From Elusimicrobiota bacterium (GTDB lineage: Bacteria; Elusimicrobiota; Elusimicrobia; Elusimicrobiales; Elusimicrobiaceae), in assembly GCA_023398295.1 (NCBI GenBank), contig JAEWSL010000046.1:1-44552 (forward strand): a stretch of 44,552 nt of DNA, read 5' to 3'. The notes under the pieces are model-generated. The model worked only from the letters and a program-made list of their open reading frames with translations. It made no database searches and was not told where the DNA came from. The translations under genes and the position numbers were made by a program. Below, one piece after another: positions 7,091 through 13,878 of this stretch (positions are counted from its first letter, which is position 1; every line of letters starts with the position of its first letter).

Positions 7091-7158
7091 ATTAATATAG
7101 TATAACTTCCAAAAGCTGCGCGCTAGGGCCCTTGGGCCCAGAAATGCGCGCAATTTGT

Positions 7159-7176
7159 GCCTATGTTTTTATAGGC
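7159..7176. promoter_or_regulatory. Operator-like inverted repeat over the lolC -35 region
   Basis: GCCTAT, six bases, ATAGGC is a perfect dyad where the -35 of the lolC promoter would be. A related sequence (CCTATGT, N5, TAGG, preceded by TTTGTG) occurs upstream of the PAS-domain gene at 13721-13744. Confidence 0.4.
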
Positions 7177-7186
7177 CCCGATTTTA

Positions 7187-7192
7187 TACAAT
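7187..7192 (+). promoter_or_regulatory. -10 element of lolCD, 6 nt before the ATG
   Basis: TACAAT, then ATAGCT, then the ATG at 7199. There is no Shine-Dalgarno. This repeats the spacing seen at 5505 and 6756 and suggests a leaderless lolC mRNA. Confidence 0.5.
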
Positions 7193-7198
7193 ATAGCT

Positions 7199-8452
7199 AT
7201 GAGATTTGAAAGCTTCGTCGCAAAAAGATACTTAATGTCGCAAAGCAGGGGCGTGTTTTCGCTTATAACTACGGTTATAGGCATACTCGGCGTTTGCGTG
7301 GGTGTGGCCGCGCTTATTACCACCCTTGCCGTGATGAGCGGATTTCAAAACGATATCAGAAAGAAGGTTATCGGCGCGCAGGCGCACATTTTGGTTTTAG
7401 GCCAGATGAAAGACGACGTTTACCTCCAGTTGCAAAAGGACATTAATAATCTGCCCCTGGTGCGCGCAAGCGCGCCTAACACTTTGGGGCAGGCAATCTT
7501 AAATTATCAGGGGCGTTCCATGGGCGTTGTAATACGCGGTCTTGATCCCGAGGCTGAAAAGAAGACAAGCGACCTTATTTCTTCTTTGGAAGAAGGTTCT
7601 TTTGAGATTTCTCCGTCAACGCAGGCCGCGCCGGCTGCTCAGGCCGCTGCGGAACAAAAGGGCTCAAAGGATATCCCTCCTATAGTTCTAGGCGCGGAAC
7701 TTGCTTTTAATATGGGCGTTGACGTCGGCGACGAAGTTGTGCTTGTAAGTCCGCGCAGCATAGCCGGCGGCCTGCCGAAGATGAAAAAGTTTAAGGTAAG
7801 CGGTCTTCTGAGGACGGGGTACTACGAGTTTGATAACACCATAGTTTACACCACCGTAAAGCCCGCTGCGGATTTTTTGGGGATAGAGGGAGTAACGGGC
7901 CTCTCGGTAAAATTAAGAAGTCTTGACGACGCCGAGGCCGTTGCCGACCAGATACGCGTACTTACGCGCGGCCGCTACGCGGTAAAAACTTTTTCGCAGT
8001 TAAACAGCACGCTTTACGCGGCCTTAAAACTTGAGAAAGCGATGATGTTTATAATTTTATCTTTAATAATTTTAGTCGCCTCCCTTAATATAACTTCAAA
8101 CCTGATTTTATTTGGGACGGAAAAGCTGCGCGACATCGGCATAATGCGGGCTGTCGGCGCAAGCCCGCGTCAGATTAAGAGAATATTTATGCTGGAGGGC
8201 TTTTTTATCGGCACTCTGGGGATTTTAGCGGGCGTGGCTTTGGCTTTAGTTTTATGCTGGGCTATAGGGACCTTTGATTTTGTGCGCCTGCCGGCCGATA
8301 TTTATTATCTGACCAAAGTGCCTGTCAGTTTGCAGTGGGCCGATATTTTAAGCGTCGTTGCGGGCAGTTACTTTTTATGTTTCCTCTCGGCGTTATATCC
8401 CGCTTACCGCGCTGCGAAGGTTAATCCCGTGGACGCTGTGAGATACGGTTAA
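7199..8452 (+). CDS. lolC: Lipoprotein-releasing ABC transporter permease (LolC/LolE family)
   Basis: Inner-membrane subunit that extracts mature lipoproteins and hands them to LolA for outer-membrane delivery. 417 residues, the family length. The order is: N-terminal helix (SLITTVIGILGVCVGVAALI, about 20-42) ending in the typical VMSGFQNDIRKK; periplasmic MacB-like core to about 270; then three FtsX-type helices (MMFIILSLIILVASLNI, FIGTLGILAGVALALVL, ILSVVAGSYFLCFLSALYPA), ending NPVDAVRYG. Only one permease is encoded, so the transporter may be a homodimer as in LolF-type systems; a LolE gene could lie elsewhere. lolD begins 4 nt downstream. The start lacks a Shine-Dalgarno. Confidence 0.92.
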   Translation: MRFESFVAKRYLMSQSRGVFSLITTVIGILGVCVGVAALITTLAVMSGFQNDIRKKVIGAQAHILVLGQMKDDVYLQLQKDINNLPLVRASAPNTLGQAILNYQGRSMGVVIRGLDPEAEKKTSDLISSLEEGSFEISPSTQAAPAAQAAAEQKGSKDIPPIVLGAELAFNMGVDVGDEVVLVSPRSIAGGLPKMKKFKVSGLLRTGYYEFDNTIVYTTVKPAADFLGIEGVTGLSVKLRSLDDAEAVADQIRVLTRGRYAVKTFSQLNSTLYAALKLEKAMMFIILSLIILVASLNITSNLILFGTEKLRDIGIMRAVGASPRQIKRIFMLEGFFIGTLGILAGVALALVLCWAIGTFDFVRLPADIYYLTKVPVSLQWADILSVVAGSYFLCFLSALYPAYRAAKVNPVDAVRYG

Positions 8453-8456
8453 AAAT

Positions 8457-9146
8457 ATGACTGAAAACGATATTATTCTTGAAGTTAAAAATTTAAGCAA
8501 GGTTTATAAAGAGGGCGCGCGCGCTTTAAGCGCGTTAAAGGACGTCAGTTTCAGCGCGCGGCGCGGGCAGTTTATTGTTTTTGCGGGGCCAAGCGGTTCG
8601 GGCAAGAGTACTTTGCTTAATCTTATCGCTCTTCTTGACGAAGCAAGCGGAGGCAGCGTAATCTTTGAGGGCAAAGATATTTTGAAACTTAAGGAAAAAG
8701 CGCGCGCGCGCCTGCGTCTTAACAAGATAGGTTTTGTGTTTCAGTTTGACGGTCTTCTTGCGGAGTTTACGGTTATTGAAAACGTCAATATGCCTGCCCT
8801 GATACGCGGTAAAAGCAAACTTGCGCGCGCAAAAAATTTGCTTAAAAATTTGGGGATAGCCTCTTTGGAAGAGGCAATGCCCCCTTCTCTGAGCGGGGGG
8901 GAAAAGCAGCGCGCTGCCATAGCGCGGGCTTTGATAAACGAGCCGTCTTTGCTTCTTGCAGACGAGCCGACGGGCAATCTTGACTCCAGCCGCAAAGAGC
9001 AGGTTTTTAAGGATTTTGCCGCCCTTGCCAAAAGCGGTCTTACGGTTATTATGGTTACCCACGATATGCAGGCGGCTTCTTACGCCGACGTTTGCTACCG
9101 CCTGGAGGGCGGCGTTTTAACCGCGTTAGAAAGAACCGAAAAGTAA
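8457..9146 (+). CDS. lolD: Lipoprotein-releasing ABC transporter ATPase LolD
   Basis: Cytoplasmic ATPase that powers LolC. 229 residues with Walker A GPSGSGKST (44-52), signature LSGGEKQRAAIARAL (about 145-159), Walker B LLLADEPTGNLD (about 165) and switch histidine in VTHD. It falls in the MacB/LolD/FtsE-type subgroup. The start is 4 nt after the lolC stop, consistent with translational coupling; the nearest Shine-Dalgarno-like sequence is weak. The operon ends at the terminator at 9177-9199. Confidence 0.95.
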   Translation: MTENDIILEVKNLSKVYKEGARALSALKDVSFSARRGQFIVFAGPSGSGKSTLLNLIALLDEASGGSVIFEGKDILKLKEKARARLRLNKIGFVFQFDGLLAEFTVIENVNMPALIRGKSKLARAKNLLKNLGIASLEEAMPPSLSGGEKQRAAIARALINEPSLLLADEPTGNLDSSRKEQVFKDFAALAKSGLTVIMVTHDMQAASYADVCYRLEGGVLTALERTEK

Positions 9147-9176
9147 CTTTTTTTTCAGATTACGGAAATAAAAAAA

Positions 9177-9204
9177 ACAGCCGTAAAATTTACGGCTGTT
9201 TTTT
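9177..9204. terminator. Bidirectional terminator between lolD and the SEC-C gene
   Basis: Stem 9177-9185 with 9191-9199, flanked by A runs on the left and T runs on the right. It serves the convergent lolCD and SEC-C operons. Confidence 0.9.
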
Positions 9205-9253
9205 AATTTGTATTATCCCGCGTTCGTTTTCATTTTGCTGCGGGCCCGCTGTT

Positions 9254-9652
9254 TTATTTGTTGCCGCAGCATTTTTTATATTTCTTGCCCGAGCCGCAGG
9301 GACAGAGGTCGTTTCTGCCCGGTTCCGGCGGTTTTACCACGGTTTCCACCTTGCCGCTTTGTTCTTCTTTTAATTGTTTTTCGTGGTCTTTAACCCATTT
9401 TTTCATCGCGCGGGGGGAGTTCATGTCAACCCCGTCCGCTTCCATGCGCTTTGCAAGCTCAACGAACTTCTGCTTCATCTGGGGATCTTTAATTTTATTT
9501 TTTACGAAAGACGGCAGGGCCTGCATTTCCCTGTCAATTCTTTCCTCAATGCTTTCCTTTTTGTTTTCCTGTTTTTCTTCTTTTTGAGCCGCGGCGACTT
9601 CTCCCGCGGGTTTTGAGGCCTGCTTTTTCTTAAATAGAAAATCAAATATCAT
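9254..9652 (-). CDS. SEC-C zinc-motif protein
   Basis: 132 residues. The C-terminus is a complete SEC-C metal-binding motif, RNDLCPCGSGKKYKKCC, as at the end of SecA and in many small proteins. The middle is charged and helical (FVKNKIKDPQMKQKFVELAKRM, then a KWVKDHEKQLKEEQ segment). The N-terminus MIFDFLFKKKQ is basic but not a signal peptide. The role is unknown; SEC-C binds SecB or ribosomes in some proteins. A GGAG site precedes the ATG. It is the last gene of the operon with the P-loop kinase and the M23 peptidase. Confidence 0.85.
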   Translation of the reverse strand: MIFDFLFKKKQASKPAGEVAAAQKEEKQENKKESIEERIDREMQALPSFVKNKIKDPQMKQKFVELAKRMEADGVDMNSPRAMKKWVKDHEKQLKEEQSGKVETVVKPPEPGRNDLCPCGSGKKYKKCCGNK

Positions 9653-9682
9653 TGTCTTTGCTCTCCGTCGGTAAAAACTATT

Positions 9683-10258
9683 TTATATAACGCCCTTTAT
9701 AATATCGTCTACCACTTTGCTTACCATTAAGGCTTTCTTTACAAATATTTTATTTGCCGGTATAACGATATGGCGCGGGTGTTTTTTCCAGAGTTTTAGG
9801 ATATCTTCCTCAACCTCTATGGCTCTAGCCAGCGTTTCGGTGCGGACATTGGTGTTTTGGTAAAATTTTTCCTCGCGCGGAAGGGACATATGAATGATTG
9901 CATAGTATCTTGCGTACTCTTCCTCAATGCTGGTTTTAAGCGTTTTGAAAAAATCTTTCTGCCCGTAAGGCCAGTAAACCGCGCCGTCAATTGAACCCCT
10001 GTCGCACAAAACCAGTTTAGCCGTGGGATTAATTTCCTGAGCGAGGCCCTCCAGCTCTTTAGTCGCAAAATAAATTATGCGCTGGGCGTGGTAGATAGTG
10101 CGTTCGTTGCTGTCGTTACGGGGGAAACCTCCTCCGTAAATTAAGGTAGCGGCTTCTTTTGCTATTTCAATATCTGTGCCGTATTCCTCTTTTAACATGG
10201 ACAATGCGGTGGTCTTTCCGCTTGCGGGACCGCCGGTAAATACAATCATCTTTTTCAT
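9683..10258 (-). CDS. NadR-like P-loop kinase / AAA-type ATPase
   Basis: 191 residues beginning MKKMIVFTGGPASGKTTAL: a P-loop at residues 9-17 immediately at the N-terminus. A second conserved stretch, KLVLCDRGSIDGAVYWP, resembles the DRS/DRG motif of the kinase group that includes the C-terminal domain of NadR. A third, NVRTETLARAIEVEEDILKLW, is the lid region typical of this group. The substrate cannot be read from sequence. The gene starts 1 nt before the end of the M23 gene and about 30 nt precede the SEC-C gene, so the three are one operon. A GAGGA site precedes the ATG. Confidence 0.8.
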   Translation of the reverse strand: MKKMIVFTGGPASGKTTALSMLKEEYGTDIEIAKEAATLIYGGGFPRNDSNERTIYHAQRIIYFATKELEGLAQEINPTAKLVLCDRGSIDGAVYWPYGQKDFFKTLKTSIEEEYARYYAIIHMSLPREEKFYQNTNVRTETLARAIEVEEDILKLWKKHPRHIVIPANKIFVKKALMVSKVVDDIIKGVI

Positions 10259-10259
10259 A

Positions 10260-11519
10260 CTATTGTTCCTCGTTTACGGGCGCGGGCCCGCTGGATTTTT
10301 CCTGCAACAGTTTTAAGTAGCCATCTTTTATTTTATTAAATTCTGCGCGCTTATTGGCGGGTATTTCGCGCGAAGCGCTGCTGCGGTTTTTTGTTTTAAG
10401 GAAATCAAAATATTTTTTGCCTTCTCTGATTCTGAAATCCAGATGCGGCCCCGTGGCTACGCCCGTTGCGCCGACATAGGCTATAGTCTGCCCCTGTTTT
10501 ACTTTTGTACCCGCGGCAATGTTTTTTGCATAGCGGCTTAAATGCCCGTAGCAGGAAATATAATTATTGGGGTGGGCAACTTCAAGATAATTGCCAAAGC
10601 CGCCCTTTCTGCCCTTAAAGCGGACTATGCCGTCGCCCACGGTTTCAACGGGAGTGCCGGTGGGCGCGCCGTAGTCTATGCCCAAATGGGGGCGTCTTAC
10701 CCTGAAGACGGGGTGCAGGCGGCTTTTGCTGAAGCGCGAGGTTATCCTGACTCCGCGCACGCTTATGGGCGATTTAAGGAACATTTTTTTAGTAAACTTG
10801 CCGTTCTCGTCGTAAAAATCCTCTTCGTAGCGGAAGGCGTAATTTTTCCCGCTTACGCCGCCGTCGTAATAAGCGGCTAAAATAGTTTCGTTGAAAGAAA
10901 CGCCTTCGGGCGTATAATCCTCCTGCCAGAGTACGGCAAAGTTATCGCCGTTTCTTGTTTCTGTATTAAAATCCACCGCCCAGGAAAAGATATCTGTAAA
11001 ATCCAGTATAAAAGAAGGTTTTAATCCCGCGTCCTGCATGGAAGTAAAGAGCAGGTTGTTTATTTGCCCCTTAACTAAACGCGTGCGCGTTTTTGAGGTT
11101 ATATCCATAATTCCGGCCAGCAGTTCTTCGCCGTTTTTGGCCACGTAATAGCGCGTGAAATCTTTTGTTACCACCAGCATTTTGAAAGCGCCGTTTTCAT
11201 CAAGCGTGAAGAAATATTTATCGCGCGGGGCCAGCCTGCGCATATTAAGCACGGTGTCCAGCTTGTTTACTATCTGGTTTGCCTCTTCTTTGCTGATACC
11301 GGCTTCCTCCAGGGGCAAAGACAAATGGCGTTTAAGATTGCCGCTATGTTTTTGGAAAGTTACAATCTCGGGCGTATTATCTTGGTCAACTTTATTTATA
11401 TGACGGCGCGCGGCAAAATATACGCCAAAACAAATTGCAAGAGATAACGGCAGGTAAACTGCCGTCTTAATGAAAAAATCCTTTAGGTGTTTGTTTTGAA
11501 GTATATTCTTAAATTGCAT
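10260..11519 (-). CDS. Membrane-anchored M23 (LytM-family) peptidoglycan peptidase, HLD variant
   Basis: 419 residues. One N-terminal membrane helix (about 15-35, AVYLPLSLAICFGVYFAA) puts the rest in the periplasm. A middle domain (about 60-290) resembles that of MepM/ShyA-type enzymes. The C-terminal M23 domain has HLGIDYG (two zinc ligands), YGHLSRYAKNIAAG (a catalytic-site histidine), and GPHLDFRIREG where most members have GPHLHFE. The second histidine of HxH, a zinc ligand, is therefore aspartate. Asp can ligate zinc and I recall HLD/HLDY forms in other phyla, so activity is possible. Its start has AAAGGCGG upstream. No promoter is obvious; it may rely on read-through of the ptb terminator. 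Confidence 0.88.
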   Translation of the reverse strand: MQFKNILQNKHLKDFFIKTAVYLPLSLAICFGVYFAARRHINKVDQDNTPEIVTFQKHSGNLKRHLSLPLEEAGISKEEANQIVNKLDTVLNMRRLAPRDKYFFTLDENGAFKMLVVTKDFTRYYVAKNGEELLAGIMDITSKTRTRLVKGQINNLLFTSMQDAGLKPSFILDFTDIFSWAVDFNTETRNGDNFAVLWQEDYTPEGVSFNETILAAYYDGGVSGKNYAFRYEEDFYDENGKFTKKMFLKSPISVRGVRITSRFSKSRLHPVFRVRRPHLGIDYGAPTGTPVETVGDGIVRFKGRKGGFGNYLEVAHPNNYISCYGHLSRYAKNIAAGTKVKQGQTIAYVGATGVATGPHLDFRIREGKKYFDFLKTKNRSSASREIPANKRAEFNKIKDGYLKLLQEKSSGPAPVNEEQ

Positions 11520-11545
11520 AAAGGCCGCCTTTCAGGGTTTAAGAA

Positions 11546-11570
11546 AAAGGGGCGGGTTTAGCGCCCCTTT
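11546..11570 (-). terminator. Terminator of the buk-ptb operon
   Basis: Stem 11546-11554 with 11562-11570 (9 bp, GC-rich), followed on the minus strand by a TTTTTCTT tract. Confidence 0.88.
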
Positions 11571-11577
11571 GATGATT

Positions 11578-12495
11578 TTATTTTTGATCTTTTAGGTACG
11601 AGCAAAGCGCAATAGCGTTTAGTTTAATGCTCGGGTGGTCCGCCCGCGAGGGCAGTATAACGGGTATTGAGGGGCCGGCAAGAATTGTGGCGGCCTGCGC
11701 ATCTTCGCCGAAGAAGGCTATGGCTTTATAAACGGGATTACCCGCGTCCAAATCAGGCAGGACCAGCAAATCCGCATCTCCGGGAACTTGGGCGTTTGTG
11801 ATGCCTTTTTCCATAGCGCGCTCTTTTGACAAGGAAATATATAAATCGTAAGGGCCTTCCACGATGCAATTGGGGATAAGGCCTTCCTTATTCATTTTTA
11901 CCAAAGCTTCCGCGTCAAGAGTGGAGGGGATTTTTTCGTTTACTTTTTCCACGGGGCACACTATGGCGACCTTAGGTTTCTCAATGCCTATCTTTCTTAA
12001 TATTCCCACGGCGTTAGAAATTATTTTTGCCTTTTGCTCAAGCGTAGGGGCTATTACCACGGCAGAGTCCGTCACCGCAAACATCTTGTGGTATTTTGCC
12101 GTCTTAAACAAAACAAAGTGCGTAAGCAAAGCGCCCTGCGGCACAAAGCCGAGCTCTTTGTTTAAGATGGCTTTCATATAATATTTTGTGTCCACAAGGC
12201 CTTTAATAAGGAAGTCGCCTTTGCCTTCGGCAATTTGGCGGGCGGCTATATTGCACATCTCGGGCACGTCGGCGCATTGGATAAAGGTAAATTTATCTTC
12301 TTTGAGGCCGACTTTTTTCATCATTGCCTTAACGACCGGTTCATCGCCTATGAGAATGCCGCTTGAGATCAGGCCTTTTTCATCGGCCATTTTTATGGCG
12401 GTTAAAGCTTCTTCGTTGTTTGCTCCCGGTACTACGACGCGGTTGCTTTTGCCTTTTACAAGTTCAATAAGCTCGCCGAAACTGTTGAATTTCAT
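11578..12495 (-). CDS. ptb: Phosphate butyryltransferase
   Basis: Converts butyryl-CoA (or a related acyl-CoA) and phosphate to the acyl-phosphate plus CoA in the cytoplasm. 305 residues, the usual length of Ptb in the PTA/PTB family; typical segments are RVVVPGANNEEALTA, DFLIKGLVDTKYYM, LTHFVLF, and the C-terminal VILPSRADHPSIKLNAIAL. AGGAGA precedes the ATG. It lies 30 nt downstream of buk on the same strand, and the two enzymes work in sequence to make ATP. Branched or longer acyl-CoAs, for instance from amino-acid oxidation, are possible substrates. Confidence 0.93.
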   Translation of the reverse strand: MKFNSFGELIELVKGKSNRVVVPGANNEEALTAIKMADEKGLISSGILIGDEPVVKAMMKKVGLKEDKFTFIQCADVPEMCNIAARQIAEGKGDFLIKGLVDTKYYMKAILNKELGFVPQGALLTHFVLFKTAKYHKMFAVTDSAVVIAPTLEQKAKIISNAVGILRKIGIEKPKVAIVCPVEKVNEKIPSTLDAEALVKMNKEGLIPNCIVEGPYDLYISLSKERAMEKGITNAQVPGDADLLVLPDLDAGNPVYKAIAFFGEDAQAATILAGPSIPVILPSRADHPSIKLNAIALCSYLKDQK

Positions 12496-12525
12496 TTTTT
12501 ACTTTCTCCTATAATTATTTGAAGT

Positions 12526-13632
12526 TTACTTATATTCTTTTATCATTGCAGGGTTATTAAGCGCTCTTACGGCGGCCTCTCTGAGGGCGGCTTTTTCGTC
12601 GCTGCCCGGGTATGAAAATACGGGCGCAAGCCAGCGCACTTTTTTTTCTAAGGTTTTACGCACGTAGTCGTCATACATTACAGCGCCCGTTAAAATAACG
12701 GCGTCAAGCCTGCCTTCGGCCGGCGCCGCCATATAAGCGATATACTTTGCAAATTGGTAAATCATGGCGTCAACTACTTCTTTTGCTTTTTCCTGTGTGC
12801 AGATGATATGGGGGGCTTTGGTTTTATCGCCCGTTTTAATGAAGGCCGAAATTTCCCTTAAATCCTGCGTTCCGGTGTAGGCGTAAAGGCCGCCGTGCCC
12901 CTTGATTTTTAAGGCCATCTGCGGCCGCGTGTAAATGCCGCTGTAGCACAGGCGCGCAAAAGCGCCGGTGGGCAGGGTGCCGCTGCGCTGGGGCGTCATG
13001 GGGCCTTCGCCGTCAAGACCATTGGTAACGTCAACAATTCTGCCGTTAATGTGAGTGCCTATGGTAACGCCGCCGCCGGCGTGGATAATTACAAAGCGGC
13101 ATTCTTCGTAAGGCTTATTTAGTTTGGCGGCCGTATGGAAAGCGACGCGTCTTTGGCTAAGCGCGTGGAAGATTGGTATCCTCTGCAGGCTTGGCATGCC
13201 GGTATACTGGGCTTCGGGATACATTTCGTTTACGACCTCGGGATCGGTAATCATAGCGACGCAGCCGGCCTCTTTTGCTATTTCGTGGGCCAGTATGCCG
13301 CCCAAATTGCAGGGGTGTATGCCCAAAAAGCCCTCGCGCAGATCTTTAAGCATGGCCGCGTTGACGTAAAAAGTGCCGCTTTCGGTATGTTTGGTAAGGC
13401 CGCCGCGGCCCATAACGGCGTTTATCTCTTTAAGATTTATCTTGTGATTTTTAAGATAATCAAGTATAATTTTCTTTTTAAGGGGCGCCATCTCGGCTAC
13501 ATTTTTATCTTCATAAGGGGCCATATCCGCGGTGGAATACTCAAGACGGACTTCAAAGACGGTTTTATCCCCGCTGTAATAGCCGATATCGTCGGAAGTT
13601 GATCCGGGGTTTATTACCAGAATGTTAGCCAT
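12526..13632 (-). CDS. buk: Butyrate kinase
   Basis: Transfers the phosphate of butyryl-phosphate to ADP, making ATP and the free acid. 368 residues, close to the usual 355-360, with the ASKHA acyl-kinase signature NPGSTS at 8-13, MGRGG near 74, HAGGGVTIGTH near 187 and DAVILTGAVMYDDYV near the C-terminus. The start is fixed by TGAGGAG upstream. It leads the buk-ptb operon, with the promoter at 13675-13702. No other gene of the butyrate pathway (thl, hbd, crt, bcd) is in the window. Confidence 0.95.
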   Translation of the reverse strand: MANILVINPGSTSDDIGYYSGDKTVFEVRLEYSTADMAPYEDKNVAEMAPLKKKIILDYLKNHKINLKEINAVMGRGGLTKHTESGTFYVNAAMLKDLREGFLGIHPCNLGGILAHEIAKEAGCVAMITDPEVVNEMYPEAQYTGMPSLQRIPIFHALSQRRVAFHTAAKLNKPYEECRFVIIHAGGGVTIGTHINGRIVDVTNGLDGEGPMTPQRSGTLPTGAFARLCYSGIYTRPQMALKIKGHGGLYAYTGTQDLREISAFIKTGDKTKAPHIICTQEKAKEVVDAMIYQFAKYIAYMAAPAEGRLDAVILTGAVMYDDYVRKTLEKKVRWLAPVFSYPGSDEKAALREAAVRALNNPAMIKEYK

Positions 13633-13674
13633 AAAAGCTCCTCAGTATGCAGAAAAAATGATGATGTTGTTTAT

Positions 13675-13702
13675 ATTCTAACATATTTTATAAAAGCGTA
13701 AA
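13675..13702 (-). promoter_or_regulatory. Promoter of buk-ptb
   Basis: Minus strand: TTTACG (-35, 13697-13702), 16-nt spacer, TAGAAT (13675-13680) with extended TGT before it. The leader is about 35 nt with a normal Shine-Dalgarno. Confidence 0.6.
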
Positions 13703-13720
13703 CAAGCCGCTTTGCGGCAG

Positions 13721-13801
13721 TTTGTGGGCCTATGTCGGTCTAGGACCAAATGCCCTTGCAATACGCGCGAGTATTTATTATCTTATTTAATATCCAAGGG
13801 C
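13721..13801. promoter_or_regulatory. Control region between buk and the PAS-domain gene
   Basis: Contains CCTATGT, N5, TAGG at 13729-13744 preceded by TTTGTG, matching the lolC upstream site in order and spacing. Next is a long stem, GCCCTTG (13752-13758) with CAAGGGC (13795-13801), enclosing a smaller hairpin (13760-13764 with 13771-13775). No clean promoter for the PAS gene could be picked out in the AT-rich stretch to 13850. Confidence 0.35.
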
Positions 13802-13878
13802 GCAGATATGCGGGCGGCCCGCAGGTTCGGTATATTTAATTTTACTTATCCGTATTGACGGCGGAGGTTATTTCTTTT

